This document shows positions 1-9,903 of a stretch of DNA of 64,000 bases, piece after piece. Under the pieces are notes generated by a model. It did not search any database. It was given only the letters and a program-made list of their open reading frames with translations, and had not been told where the DNA came from. Position 1 is the first letter of the stretch. Each line of letters starts with the position of its first letter. A program made the position numbers and the translations under genes. The stretch is from Defluviitaleaceae bacterium (lineage in GTDB: Bacteria > Bacillota > Clostridia > Lachnospirales > WQUN01): assembly GCA_009779755.1 (NCBI GenBank), contig WRDO01000001.1:1-64000 (forward strand). Reading direction: 5' to 3'.

Positions 1-1
1 G

Positions 2-367
2 GATATATCGCGCCGCTTCCCCGCCATGTTCGACTTTATAACCAGCACCTACCTGGACACGCGCCACAGCATGAACCCCGTCCAAGCGGCGCATGTGGTT
101 AAGTTCACGCAACTGCGCGACAAGGTACTGGCTGAGAGCTTCGAGCATTGCGACAAATCCCTTTTCCGCGACGAAATTGATCCGCAAAAAACCATCAAAA
201 TCATCATGTGGTCGTTGGCGGGATACGCGGAAGAAATGACCGCCGAAGCGAAAAGCGAGGGCCTTTCCAACGTAGGACCGGAAGCGCGGGAAAATTACGA
301 CCGCTACCTCAGCGAGTTCCGCGATTATTTAAACATCCTAAGAACATGCATCTATAAACCAAATTAA
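2..367 (+). CDS. TetR/AcrR family regulator, C-terminal part (5' cut by window edge)
   Basis: The frame is open from the first bases and ends in a TAA at 367, so the true start lies outside the window. What remains is a helical segment of about 120 residues rich in charged residues, without an HTH, as expected for the ligand-binding and dimerisation domain of a TetR-type repressor. The strongest support is context: an ABC exporter ATPase starts 30 bases downstream, the usual layout of a TetR regulator controlling a drug or toxin exporter. An ATG at 26 lies inside the frame but is probably not the start. I infer repression of the exporter. The family call rests on length, helicity and context, because the DNA-binding half is not visible. 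Confidence 0.6.
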   Translation, partial: DISRRFPAMFDFITSTYLDTRHSMNPVQAAHVVKFTQLRDKVLAESFEHCDKSLFRDEIDPQKTIKIIMWSLAGYAEEMTAEAKSEGLSNVGPEARENYDRYLSEFRDYLNILRTCIYKPN

Positions 368-397
368 CCCCTGCGGGGCGAAAGGAAGGGTTTTATT

Positions 398-1288
398 ATG
401 CGCTACAGCGTAGAAGTCACGAACCTTGACAAGTATTTCGGTAAGTTCCAAGCGTTGAAGGACGTTAACTTGCAAATCGCCGAAGGGGAAGTTTTTGCCT
501 ACATCGGGCCCAACGGGGCGGGCAAATCCACCACCATCCGCGTAATGCTGGGCATCCTGCAAGCCACCCGCGGCAGCGCGAAAATCTTCGGTAAGGACGC
601 TTGGAAGGACGCGGTCGAAATCCACAAGCGTATTGCGTATGTACCCGGCGACGTCAACCTTTGGCCCAATCTGACGGGGGGCGAGGTCATTGATTTGTTC
701 GTTAACCTGCGCGGCAGCCACGATAAGAAACTGCGCGAACGCCTGATCACGGACTTTAACCTCGACCCCACGAAGAAATGCCGCACCTATTCCAAGGGCA
801 ACCGCCAAAAGGTCGCGCTCATAGCCGCGTTCGCAAGCGAAGTGGATCTGTACATCCTCGACGAACCGACCAGCGGTCTCGACCCCCTTATGGAGCAAGT
901 ATTCCAAGCGTGCGTATTGGAACAGAAGGCGAAGGGCAAGGGCGTGTTCCTCTCCAGCCATATCATGTCGGAAGTGGAACGCCTGTGCGACCGCGTGGGC
1001 ATCATCCGCGAAGGCGAAGTCGTGCAAACCGGCACCCTCGACGAACTCCGCCACCTTACCCGCTACGCGATGACCGTAACGACGGAACGCGCCATCGAGG
1101 GACTTGATAGGTTCGAAGGTATCTACGACATTAAAAAGGAAGCATATGGCTTACACTTCTACGTGGATACGGAAAAGATGGGTGCGGTCATCAATCATCT
1201 AAACGGTTTCGGCATTAAGAAGCTGGAAAGCGTACCGCCTTCACTGGAAGAGCTGTTCATGCAGCACTACACGAAGGAGGCCGTATAA
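398..1288 (+). CDS. ABC exporter ATP-binding protein
   Basis: ATPase of an ABC-2 type exporter, cytoplasmic, powering the permease encoded next. Visible motifs are the Walker A GPNGAGKST at about residues 38-46, a degenerate signature YSKGNRQKV near 130, Walker B with D-loop YILDEPTSGLDP near 150, and the H-loop SSHIMSEVE near 190. The C-terminal 90 residues form the extra domain usual in drug- or lantibiotic-exporter ATPases (DrrA/CcmA-like). The stop overlaps the permease start by one base (TAATG at 1285-1289), so translation is coupled. AAAGGAAGG upstream is the ribosome site. The substrate cannot be read from sequence; the TetR neighbour suggests a toxic compound. Confidence 0.92.
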   Translation: MRYSVEVTNLDKYFGKFQALKDVNLQIAEGEVFAYIGPNGAGKSTTIRVMLGILQATRGSAKIFGKDAWKDAVEIHKRIAYVPGDVNLWPNLTGGEVIDLFVNLRGSHDKKLRERLITDFNLDPTKKCRTYSKGNRQKVALIAAFASEVDLYILDEPTSGLDPLMEQVFQACVLEQKAKGKGVFLSSHIMSEVERLCDRVGIIREGEVVQTGTLDELRHLTRYAMTVTTERAIEGLDRFEGIYDIKKEAYGLHFYVDTEKMGAVINHLNGFGIKKLESVPPSLEELFMQHYTKEAV

Positions 1289-3090
1289 TGAAGGGCAACT
1301 TTGAGAATACGTTAAGGCTTACGGGTTTCTTCCTGAAGCGGGAGCGCGTCAACTCCACCGTTTGGATATTGGCGTTGATAGCGGTAATCGTGGGCCTTGT
1401 GCCCGGTTTGCAGGAAATCATGGTCGGGGAGGATATGGCCGCGCTTGTGTCCATGATGCAGAACCCCACGTTGGTTTCTATGGTGGGCCCGGCCATCGCC
1501 TTAATTAATAATACCTACGGCGCACTGTACACGAACTTTATGCTGGTGTTCACCGCGCTGACGGTGGGCATCATGAATATCTTCCTCGTGGTGCGCCATA
1601 CCCGCGCCGACGAAGAACTGGGCCGTTACGAAGTCGTACGATCCCTGCCTACGGGGCGGCTGGCCCACCTCAACGCAACGTTTGTGACGGCGATCATCGT
1701 AAACGCGGTTTTGGCCGTTTTGATCGGCTTGGGTATGTTCGCCGCCGGCGATGAAAGCATGAGCTTCGCCGGTTCCATGCTGTGGGGCGTGAGCCTGGGC
1801 GCCGTCGGGCTGGTGTTCGCGGCGGTTACGGCTTTGTTCAGCCAGTTGTCCTCCAGCGCGCGGGGCGCCATGAGCTACTCCTTCATCGCGCTGATCGTCT
1901 TTTTCTTCATACGCGCCGCCGGGGATATGCAGGCCGCCGCCGCGTGGGACGCATCCGTGGATATGGGCGAAGTGCCCGCCATGAGTATCCTTTCCCTGAT
2001 CAGCCCCCTGGGCCTTGTCATGCGCACATACGCCTACGCGGGGGATTATTGGTGGCCCATATTCATCCTGTTGGGTACCGCCGCCGTTTTCGCCGCCGTC
2101 GCTTTCCGGCTCAACGCCGTGCGGGATATCGACCAAGGGTTCATCCCCGCGAAGCCGGGCCGCCGCGATGCGGGACGCCTCCTGCGCGCCCGCCACGCCA
2201 AGGGGCTGACCTTTAAGCTGACGAAGAACGCGCTGATCGGTTGTATCATCGGGATGTTCGCCCTCGGGGCATCCTATGCCACCATTTTGGCGGACGTGGA
2301 CGAGTTCGTGGCCCGTAACGAAATGTACCAAGGTTTGATGCTGCACATCGCGGGCATCGAAATCGAAACGGTGACGGACGCGCAGGGTAATTTCGCCCGC
2401 ATAAACGCGTGGGTGGACGGCAGCGTCATCGCCACCACCACCGACCCGGAGGAAATCGTGGATATGCTCAACACCGCGGTCGCTTATGCCGATTATACCG
2501 TGCAAGACCTTTTCGCCTCCATGATCATGAACATGATGGCCTTGATGTCCCTGGTTCCCGTCATCCTGTTCGCCATGCGTGCCCGCGCCGAGGAACGCGC
2601 CATACGGACGGAGCTGGTCATCGCTGCGTCGGTAAATAAGATAAAATACCTCGCCGGTTTCGCCGCGATGGCTTTCATCGCCGCGCCGTTGTTGCAATTC
2701 GTATTGGCCGTGGGCCTGTACGGCATGGGCGTGGGTGTCGTGGGGCCGGACATCCTTTCCTTCCCCCTACTCTTGGAAGCCGCGATGGTATACGTGCCCG
2801 CGTTGTGGGCGATGGCAGGATTCACGATCCTGCTCGTCGGCGCCGTACCCAAAGCCGCCGGATTCATATGGGCCTATTTCACCCTCAGCTTCCTGCTCAT
2901 CTTCGTGGGGCGTATGGGTGACTTGCCTGCCTGGATAGGAAAAATCTCACCGCTGGGTTGGGTGCCGCAAATACCCATCGACGAAACGAATGGGCTTGTG
3001 ATGGCCGGTTTGACGCTGGCAGCCGTCCTGTTGTGTATCATCGGGTTCGTGTGCTACCGCAGAAGGGACATCAACGCCGTGACGAATTAG
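1288..3090 (+). CDS. ABC exporter permease, duplicated 12-helix type
   Basis: A 600-residue integral membrane protein with about twelve hydrophobic segments in two halves: residues 24-290 and 310-600, separated by a basic cytoplasmic stretch (KPGRRDAGRLLRARHAKG). This size and duplication match the large single-chain exporters of the TnrB3/polyketide-antibiotic type found next to DrrA-like ATPases in Firmicutes and Actinobacteria. Each half carries a motif with RTRADEELGRYE or MRARAEERAIRTEL after a helix, a charged internal repeat typical of this family. It is translationally coupled to the ATPase and followed by a terminator, so the TetR-ATPase-permease unit ends here. Substrate unknown. 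Confidence 0.88.
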   Translation: MKGNFENTLRLTGFFLKRERVNSTVWILALIAVIVGLVPGLQEIMVGEDMAALVSMMQNPTLVSMVGPAIALINNTYGALYTNFMLVFTALTVGIMNIFLVVRHTRADEELGRYEVVRSLPTGRLAHLNATFVTAIIVNAVLAVLIGLGMFAAGDESMSFAGSMLWGVSLGAVGLVFAAVTALFSQLSSSARGAMSYSFIALIVFFFIRAAGDMQAAAAWDASVDMGEVPAMSILSLISPLGLVMRTYAYAGDYWWPIFILLGTAAVFAAVAFRLNAVRDIDQGFIPAKPGRRDAGRLLRARHAKGLTFKLTKNALIGCIIGMFALGASYATILADVDEFVARNEMYQGLMLHIAGIEIETVTDAQGNFARINAWVDGSVIATTTDPEEIVDMLNTAVAYADYTVQDLFASMIMNMMALMSLVPVILFAMRARAEERAIRTELVIAASVNKIKYLAGFAAMAFIAAPLLQFVLAVGLYGMGVGVVGPDILSFPLLLEAAMVYVPALWAMAGFTILLVGAVPKAAGFIWAYFTLSFLLIFVGRMGDLPAWIGKISPLGWVPQIPIDETNGLVMAGLTLAAVLLCIIGFVCYRRRDINAVTN

Positions 3091-3108
3091 TCATTCATAT
3101 TTAAACGC

Positions 3109-3152
3109 AAAAAAGGGTGCCGTCCAATATTAACTGGATTACACCTTTTTTT
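3109..3152. terminator. Terminator after the ABC exporter unit
   Basis: A hairpin with outer arms AAAAAAGGGTG and CACCTTTTTTT (one bulged G) and an inner TCCA/TGGA stem, 19 bases after the permease stop. The A-tract on one side and T-tract on the other make it potentially bidirectional, which would also serve the convergent minus-strand gene ending at 3270. Confidence 0.7.
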
Positions 3153-3269
3153 ATTCAAACAAATTTGTATGTGTGCTTGTTTTGCCCGGTGCGTTGATTT
3201 GTACCATAAACAAACCGTTGGTTGGGGTAGATGATAATATTGTTTTGCCGGTTGATTTGATATAAAATT

Positions 3270-4634
3270 TCAACGCCTTTGTTCGTGCATTTGGCGGATC
3301 ATTATACCAGCAGCAGGATTGTTAAGGTCTTTAGTCGCCTGGGTATAGTCATTTACCGATGGCATTTGGTCAATATCCAACGACATTTGATATGGAGTAG
3401 CCCATGCAAACACAATATTATTATCCCTTGCCCTTCTTGCATTATCCATAATCATTTGGTTAAATCGATTACCATTTACATTGGTTGCCAATCCATCTCT
3501 GTCCCATATCGATGCAAAATGTTGCCATGTATCCCAATCATTGACTCCGGTTTCGCGCCGAAATTGCCTTGTTATATCTGGCTGACCCCAAAGAACCGCA
3601 CCAGCACCCGCAAATGCGCGCATAAGATCACTATAATCAAATTTAAAATCTTTGTTTAATAATGGTATGTGTTCATTCATCCATTCGCCGAAATATTCCT
3701 GTCCATTATCCGCCGCCCCAAACATTTTATCATACCCAAATTTTTGTCCTAAACTATGATGAAAGCCAGTGTATCCACTCCAATATGCTGAAGGAAAAAG
3801 CGCTGGACCGCTATCCATTACGTATTCCGCAATAGTTCCACTTAGGTGCGCATCATATCCAAGATTACGTCCAAACAATTCGTACAATGCCGTCCTTACC
3901 TTTTCTTGCATATCCCCAGAAGACTCTATACAAACAAAAGCATTACGTTGATCTATAAACCAAAGACCAGTTGCACCGCCATTGGATTTCATCGGAAATA
4001 GTGACACACCTTGCAATAACGCACGAATCCCATGTTCATTAAGCCCCAATATTTTCATCCGCGGATCATCAATACATGCCTGGATCAATCGTTCAATAAA
4101 CTGATCGCTCTCCCTTTGCATTTGTGGCGTTATCCTAAAATCGTTTGCCTGCATATTGCGATGGTTTCGTTGGAGCGTTCTAATATAATCTTCAATTACT
4201 TGCACAACAAGCCCGTTTGATTCCTCGACACTTCTCTCTTGCGCAAAACGTGGGACTTGGCTTAATGGAACTATATTTTGTTTGTTCTCTTGCTCTTGAA
4301 CCGGTGCCGTACCCCTTCCATGAAACCATTCAAACGTTTGTTCGCATATTGGTTCAATCCTCCTTGTTCCCAATTGCCTGTTTATTGCCTCGATACTATT
4401 CCATTGAGAGTTTAATCGGGAAAATGTCATCCTTTGCCTTCCTGCATCTACAAACAACACGTCATCTCTAATTTCAAAAACAACCCCATCATCCCGCACA
4501 AACCGATTTTGATTGACATTTTGCGTTTGCTGCGTTTGATTTTGTGTCGTAGACGCCACAACAGTCATCGCCGACGCCAACGCCAAAATAACAAAAACCA
4601 CAATCAATTTTTTATATAATTTTTGCAAATTCAT
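3270..4634 (-). CDS. Secreted protein with possible degenerate metallopeptidase domain
   Basis: A 454-residue protein with an N-terminal signal peptide: basic MNLQKLYKK, hydrophobic core LIVVFVILALASAMTVVAS, then a Q/N/T-rich linker. I do not recognise a named family. Near residue 275 the segment VRTALYELFGRNLGYDAHLSGTIAEYV, followed by a Tyr/Trp/Gly-rich stretch, has the layout of Firmicute secreted zinc peptidases (HExxH, then a Leu-Gly-rich continuation), but the zinc histidines are absent, so if related it would be catalytically dead. The gene is clearly more AT-rich than its neighbours and stands alone between a convergent ABC unit and a divergent kinase operon, suggesting acquisition. 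Export is well supported; function is unknown. Confidence 0.75.
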   Translation of the reverse strand: MNLQKLYKKLIVVFVILALASAMTVVASTTQNQTQQTQNVNQNRFVRDDGVVFEIRDDVLFVDAGRQRMTFSRLNSQWNSIEAINRQLGTRRIEPICEQTFEWFHGRGTAPVQEQENKQNIVPLSQVPRFAQERSVEESNGLVVQVIEDYIRTLQRNHRNMQANDFRITPQMQRESDQFIERLIQACIDDPRMKILGLNEHGIRALLQGVSLFPMKSNGGATGLWFIDQRNAFVCIESSGDMQEKVRTALYELFGRNLGYDAHLSGTIAEYVMDSGPALFPSAYWSGYTGFHHSLGQKFGYDKMFGAADNGQEYFGEWMNEHIPLLNKDFKFDYSDLMRAFAGAGAVLWGQPDITRQFRRETGVNDWDTWQHFASIWDRDGLATNVNGNRFNQMIMDNARRARDNNIVFAWATPYQMSLDIDQMPSVNDYTQATKDLNNPAAGIMIRQMHEQRR

Positions 4635-4841
4635 ATTTGATACCTGCCCTCTTTTTGTACTTAAATATGTATCGAACGTATTTTAAACGCAATCAATATT
4701 TATTTCAAGACGAAGATCACTCACAGAAAGACCACATCCAAAAGGTAAACAAAGGAATCCGTTGCGCTGTATATATTTCCTTGAAACATCAAGCCCCATA
4801 TGGTAACATCGTATTAATGCATAATTTTTGGGGGGATTGGC

Positions 4842-7724
4842 ATGGATATCAGAAGGAATATTTTCATTCCTGTAATCCTGTTGGTTATCGGATGCTGTTC
4901 GATAACATTTGCCGCCTATTTTTTCGGTAATCCGGTTGTTTCGGCTGTCACATTCGTTTTCATCGTTACGCTGGCTTTCTTCGTTATGCGTGTTATTGAG
5001 CGCAGGTTGGGGAAAATGAACGCGCAAATCGAGGAATCCTTTGACCGGATGCGTGAATCTAACGAACGCGCTATGCTGATGCTCGACACCCCGCCCATGT
5101 GCGCTCAAATATGGAACAGGGACCTCGAAACGATAGATTGCAACGAGGTAGGCGTAAAGTTATACGGCTTTAAGGATAAAACGGAGTACATAGAACGTTT
5201 TAAATCCGAATGCTCACCCGAATACCAGCCGGATGGGCGGCTTTCGGTTGAAAAAATCGAGGCGTACGTTAACAAGGCGTTTGAGGAAGGGCATTGTGTT
5301 CTTGATTGGATGTACAGGATACCCAAGGATAATACGCCGCTCCCCGCCGAGGTTACCCTCGTACGCGCCAAATACGGTGATGATAACGTCGTTATCGGAT
5401 ACACCCGCGACATGCGGGAGCACGTTAAGATGATGCGCGACATCGAAAAACGGACCGCTACCCTAAAAGCCATCAACCAAGCGGCCGCTTTGCTGCTGAC
5501 CGCGGACAACGATACCGACATCGAGAAACCGCTGATGGAAAGCCTGGAGCTTATCGGGCGCGCCGTGGACGTTGACGGCATACGTATATGGAAAATCGGC
5601 GACCCGGAAAGCGACCCCAACGCGATCCATTTGTACAATTGGGACAATGGGATAGCGGCGCAGGTGCCGGTACCGCCGATAGGTACGAGGATTCCCTACT
5701 TAAGCAGGGAAAATTGGGTTAAACGGTTCATGGAAGGTGAATACGTATACGGACCCGTATCAAAGCTGTCGCCGGAGGACCAACTGTTCCTGCGGGATTT
5801 CATGATTAAAACGATCGTATTGATCCCCCTTTTCGTCAACGACCAATTGTGGGGTCTTTTTAATATCAATGACCATACCCGCGAAAGGGAGTTTACGCGG
5901 GAGGAAATTGCCATCCTGCAATCCGTCAGTTTCATGTTCGCAAGCGCAATCAGCCGCAACCTGCACCTGGTGGAAATGGAGGAAACCCAAGAAAGCCTCC
6001 GTATCGCCTTTGAAGAAGCCGAAGCCGCCAACAAGGCCAAGTCCATTTTCCTCGCCAACACCAGCCACGAAATCAGGACACCCATGAACAGTATATTGGG
6101 CTTTTCCGAACTCGCCCTCGATTACGACATACACGACAAGGCCAGGGACTACCTCAATAATATACGCGAAAGCGCGAACTGGCTGTTAAACATCCTCAAC
6201 GATATCTTGGATATTTCAAAGATTGAATCGGGCAAGGTCGAGCTTGAATCCATCCCCTTCAGCCTGTCGGATATGTTCGAGCATTGCCAATCGGCGAATA
6301 TGCCCAAGGTAATCGATAAAAAGATTTCATTGGTATGTAAAGCCGAACCGATCCCGGGCAAGGTGCTCTTGGGCGACCCGATAAGATTGAGGCAAGTGCT
6401 CACGAACCTGTTGTCAAACGCCGTAAAATTCACCAACAGCGGCGAGGTTAAACTGACGGCGACCCATCGGGGTTTGGATGCGGATACCGTTTCCATCTAT
6501 TTTGAAGTCAGCGACAGCGGCATCGGGATGACCCCCGAGCAGCTCGTCCGACTGTTCGAGCCCTTTACGCAAGCGGATACCAGTATTTCGCGCAGGTACG
6601 GCGGCACGGGGTTGGGGTTGACGATAACGAAAAACATCGTCGAATTGATGGGCGGCACGCTTAGCGTCAAAAGCAAACCCGGGGAAGGCAGTACCTTTTA
6701 TTTCGAGCTGGTATTCCCGGTGGCGGACGGCGATATTATCGACATTTCGGGCAAGGTTGCGGTCGATACATCCAAGCGGCCGATCTTTAAGGGTGAAGTG
6801 CTGATCTGTGAAGATAACAAATTAAACCAGCAAGTAATTTGCGACCATTTGGCAAGGGTCGGCTTGCAGACGATAATAGCGAACGATGGGGTTGAAGCCG
6901 TCAATATCGTTAAGGAGCGGTTGGAACGGTACGAAATGCCCTTCAACCTGATTTTTATGGATATCTATATGCCGACGATGGACGGCTTGGAAGCCGCGGC
7001 GAAAATTACCGAATTGGGCATCAAAACGCCTATCGTCGCGTTAACCGCAAACGCGATGACAAACGAGCTGGACTTATATAAATCATGCGGCATGTTCGAT
7101 TATTTGTGCAAGCCCTTTACTTCAAATGAACTATGGAGCTGCCTGGCGAAATATATGACCGCCGAAGGTTATTCCGAAATAGACCGCGAAAACCAATCCG
7201 CCGAAGACGAAAAATTGCAAAAGCAGCTTAAATTGAATTTCGTGCAGGATAACCAAACCGTTTTCCAAGACATCGTTGCCGCCGCACAAACCGGAGACGC
7301 CAAGACGGCGCACAGGCTGGCGCATACGTTAAAGAGCTGCGCCGGCAACATCGGCGAAAAACAATTGCAATCCGCCGCGGCGGTGGTGGAAGCCGTGTTA
7401 AAGGACGGTAAATGCGACATTGACGAAAATCTGACGGCTGTCCTAAAAGACGAACTGGAAGCCGTACTTCATAAACTGGCGCCGCTTCTGTCGGAGGCGA
7501 ATAAAAAGAACGCGGTAAAAACCGCCGACGCGGACAAAGTGCGTGATATCCTCCAAACGCTTGAACCCATGCTCATCAACAACAACCCCGATTGTGAGGA
7601 TTTGCTCGATGATATCCGCGCCATACCGGGCGCGGAGGACCTCGTATGGCAAATAGAGCGGTTTAAGTTCGCGCAGGCGTTGGAAGCGTTGGCCGCTATA
7701 AAGAAAGGATGGGGATTATTGTGA
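4842..7724 (+). CDS. Hybrid sensor histidine kinase (TM-PAS-GAF-HisKA-HATPase-REC-HPt)
   Basis: A 960-residue membrane sensor. Two N-terminal helices (residues 7-50) form a minimal anchor with almost no external loop, so sensing is probably cytoplasmic: a PAS-like domain at 75-190 and a GAF-like domain at 210-375. HisKA carries the phospho-acceptor His409 in TSHEIRTPMN, the ATPase domain has GDPIRLRQVL and GGTGLGLTITK, the receiver has Asp707 in MDIYMP and Lys757 in CKPF, and an HPt domain carries His828 in LAHTLKSCAG. A final block of about 60 residues (LEPMLINNNPDCEDLLDDIR) recurs in the next gene. First gene of a four-gene operon ending in c-di-GMP enzymes; start supported by GGGGGGA seven bases upstream. 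Confidence 0.93.
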   Translation: MDIRRNIFIPVILLVIGCCSITFAAYFFGNPVVSAVTFVFIVTLAFFVMRVIERRLGKMNAQIEESFDRMRESNERAMLMLDTPPMCAQIWNRDLETIDCNEVGVKLYGFKDKTEYIERFKSECSPEYQPDGRLSVEKIEAYVNKAFEEGHCVLDWMYRIPKDNTPLPAEVTLVRAKYGDDNVVIGYTRDMREHVKMMRDIEKRTATLKAINQAAALLLTADNDTDIEKPLMESLELIGRAVDVDGIRIWKIGDPESDPNAIHLYNWDNGIAAQVPVPPIGTRIPYLSRENWVKRFMEGEYVYGPVSKLSPEDQLFLRDFMIKTIVLIPLFVNDQLWGLFNINDHTREREFTREEIAILQSVSFMFASAISRNLHLVEMEETQESLRIAFEEAEAANKAKSIFLANTSHEIRTPMNSILGFSELALDYDIHDKARDYLNNIRESANWLLNILNDILDISKIESGKVELESIPFSLSDMFEHCQSANMPKVIDKKISLVCKAEPIPGKVLLGDPIRLRQVLTNLLSNAVKFTNSGEVKLTATHRGLDADTVSIYFEVSDSGIGMTPEQLVRLFEPFTQADTSISRRYGGTGLGLTITKNIVELMGGTLSVKSKPGEGSTFYFELVFPVADGDIIDISGKVAVDTSKRPIFKGEVLICEDNKLNQQVICDHLARVGLQTIIANDGVEAVNIVKERLERYEMPFNLIFMDIYMPTMDGLEAAAKITELGIKTPIVALTANAMTNELDLYKSCGMFDYLCKPFTSNELWSCLAKYMTAEGYSEIDRENQSAEDEKLQKQLKLNFVQDNQTVFQDIVAAAQTGDAKTAHRLAHTLKSCAGNIGEKQLQSAAAVVEAVLKDGKCDIDENLTAVLKDELEAVLHKLAPLLSEANKKNAVKTADADKVRDILQTLEPMLINNNPDCEDLLDDIRAIPGAEDLVWQIERFKFAQALEALAAIKKGWGLL

Positions 7725-9901
7725 AAAAAAGCAAGATATTTATCATCGACGACAGCATGACAAAGAGGGAAATGGCGAAAAAAGCCATCATCGGTACATT
7801 CGACGTGACTACGGCCTCCTCCGGTAAAGAAGCGTTGGCGGTGATAGAAAACGATATCCCGGACTTGATCCTCCTTGACTTGGAAATGCCCGAAATGGAC
7901 GGATATGAAGTTATACAAGTGTTAAAAACCACGGATACCTTAAAGGATATACCCGTCATCTTCCTTACGGCCAGGACGGATGCCGCCGCCGAACTGTACG
8001 GGTTGTCCCTCGGCGCGGTGGACTATATCACCGTCCCCTTCTCGATGCCCCTGTTGATAAAAAGGTTGGAATTGCATCTGTCGCTGGAACAGCAGCGGAA
8101 GGAATTGGTCAAATACAACGACCACTTGACGGAGTTGGTGTCAGAACGAACAGGCGAAATCGAGGAATCGAGGGAAAAATTACGCCTTGCCCTTGATATC
8201 GCCGAAGCCGCGAACCGTACGAAATCCGTTTTTATCGCCAACATGAGCCACGAAACGAGGACACCGCTTAACAGTATCATCGGATTTTCCGAACTGGCGC
8301 AGCACGACGAACTCCCCGATAAGACGATGGGATATCTTAAAAAAATATCGGAGAGCGCGGGATGGCTGCTGGATAACGTCAACGATATTTTAGACATATC
8401 GGTAATCGGGTTGGGTAAAATCGTATTGGACCGCTCCCCGTTTATGTTAAAGGACGTATTCGATTACTGCATCGCCAAGATCAACCCCAAGGCCGAAGAA
8501 AAAGGGATCGGCATCCGGTGGCAAGTCGAACCGGCCGTCGATAAAAAGGTGCTGGGCGATTCGATCCGCTTACGGCAGGCATTGCTAAACTTGTTAACCA
8601 ACGCGGTAAAGTTTACGAACCAAGGTAAGGTTGAGCTTGCCGTTACCATAGACGGTTATAACAACAATGCCGTTACGATCGTATTTAAGGTTACGGACAC
8701 GGGTATCGGCATGAGCCCCGAGCAAATTGAAAATATATACGAACCCTTTACCCAAGCGGACAGCAGTACGACACGCAAGTACGGCGGTACGGGTTTGGGG
8801 TTGGCGATCACCAAAAACATCATAGAACTGATGGGCGGCACGCTTAATGTGGAAAGCGTTTACGGTAAAGGGAGCGCTTTCAGCTTCGTTGTACCGTTCG
8901 ACTTGGCGGACGTAAGCGCAGCCGTGTCGCAGGGCAACAAGTACAACACGTCGGAAAAACCCAACTTTAAAGCGGAAATATTGATTTGTGAAGACAATCG
9001 GTTAAACCAACAGGTGATCTGCGACCATTTGTCCCGAGTCGGCATCGATACCGTTGTCGCGTGCAACGGCAAGGAAGGCGTGGATATGATAGCGAAACGT
9101 ATCGCCGCCGGGGAAAAGCTGTTTGATTTAATATTCATGGACATCCAAATGCCTGTCATGGACGGCTTAAAGGCTGTGGCGAAAATTCTCGAGCTCGATA
9201 TCAAGACGCCAATCGTAGCCCTTACGGCAAACGTGATGCCCGGCGATTTGGAGCTTTATAAGATCAGCGGCATGTCCGATACGGTGGCGAAACCCTTTAC
9301 GACGCAGGAATTATGGAATTGCCTGATGAAGTACCTGCCGGTTGACGGGTATACCGCCGTTGACGCCAACAATCAGTTGGCGGAAGAGGAAAAATTACAA
9401 AAGCAATTAAAGTTAAACTTCGTACAGGATAACCAAACCGCATATCAGGATATCATCACGTCCGTATCGACCGGTGATATAAAAACCGCGTACCGTTTGG
9501 CGCACACGATAAAAGGCTGCGCGGGTCACCTCGGCGAAAAGGATTTGCAAGCAGCCGCGTTGGAAGTCGAACTCATGCTCAATAATAAGGAATATAAGCT
9601 CGATCAACAGAAGCTGTTGGTATTTGAAAATAATTTAAAGTCCGTCCTAACGAAGTTCGAACCCCTTTTGGCGGAGGTTGCCGCAAAAGCCGGTGAAAAA
9701 ATCACCGACCCGGCGAAGATACGCGAAATATTCGAACGGTTGGAGCCTATGCTGGTTAACAATAATCCCGATTGCGAGGATTTGCTTGACGATATCCGCG
9801 CCATCCCGGATTCGGAGGCGTTGGTACGGCTTATCGAGCGCTTCAAGTTCGGCCAAGCGCTGGAGGAACTGGTAAACGTGAAAATCAAATGGGGGATTTG
9901 A
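7721..9901 (+). CDS. Hybrid histidine kinase (REC-HisKA-HATPase-REC-HPt), paralogue of the preceding gene
   Basis: A soluble hybrid kinase of about 726 residues. I choose GTG at 7721, which overlaps the preceding stop (GTGA); the ATG at 7709 lies inside the ribosome site AAAGGATGGGG and is unlikely. The order is REC1 (Asp53), coiled-coil linker, HisKA (His177 in MSHETRTPLN), HATPase (YGGTGLGLAITK), REC2 (Asp474, KPF intact), HPt (AHTIKGCAG) and the same NNNPDCEDLLDDIRAIP tail as the upstream kinase. From HisKA on, the two proteins align without gaps for long stretches, so they arose by duplication, with the membrane and PAS/GAF input replaced by a receiver. In REC1 the conserved switch lysine is Val (DYITVPF), which should alter its signalling. 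Confidence 0.92.
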   Translation: MKKSKIFIIDDSMTKREMAKKAIIGTFDVTTASSGKEALAVIENDIPDLILLDLEMPEMDGYEVIQVLKTTDTLKDIPVIFLTARTDAAAELYGLSLGAVDYITVPFSMPLLIKRLELHLSLEQQRKELVKYNDHLTELVSERTGEIEESREKLRLALDIAEAANRTKSVFIANMSHETRTPLNSIIGFSELAQHDELPDKTMGYLKKISESAGWLLDNVNDILDISVIGLGKIVLDRSPFMLKDVFDYCIAKINPKAEEKGIGIRWQVEPAVDKKVLGDSIRLRQALLNLLTNAVKFTNQGKVELAVTIDGYNNNAVTIVFKVTDTGIGMSPEQIENIYEPFTQADSSTTRKYGGTGLGLAITKNIIELMGGTLNVESVYGKGSAFSFVVPFDLADVSAAVSQGNKYNTSEKPNFKAEILICEDNRLNQQVICDHLSRVGIDTVVACNGKEGVDMIAKRIAAGEKLFDLIFMDIQMPVMDGLKAVAKILELDIKTPIVALTANVMPGDLELYKISGMSDTVAKPFTTQELWNCLMKYLPVDGYTAVDANNQLAEEEKLQKQLKLNFVQDNQTAYQDIITSVSTGDIKTAYRLAHTIKGCAGHLGEKDLQAAALEVELMLNNKEYKLDQQKLLVFENNLKSVLTKFEPLLAEVAAKAGEKITDPAKIREIFERLEPMLVNNNPDCEDLLDDIRAIPDSEALVRLIERFKFGQALEELVNVKIKWGI

Positions 9902-9903
9902 CC

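Noticed and set aside
1501..2697. A 398-codon frame opposite the ABC permease
   Set aside because: Antisense to a clear 12-helix permease, Gly/His/Asp/Gln-rich and without a family look; long because of GC-rich third positions.
4635..4841. A cyclic-di-GMP riboswitch before the kinase operon
   Set aside because: The leader has no GEMM-type core or tetraloop receptor; only a ribosome site can be supported.
7709..7720. ATG at 7709 as start of the second hybrid kinase
   Set aside because: It lies within the Shine-Dalgarno AAAGGATGGGG of the GTG at 7721, which gives the normal receiver N-terminus.
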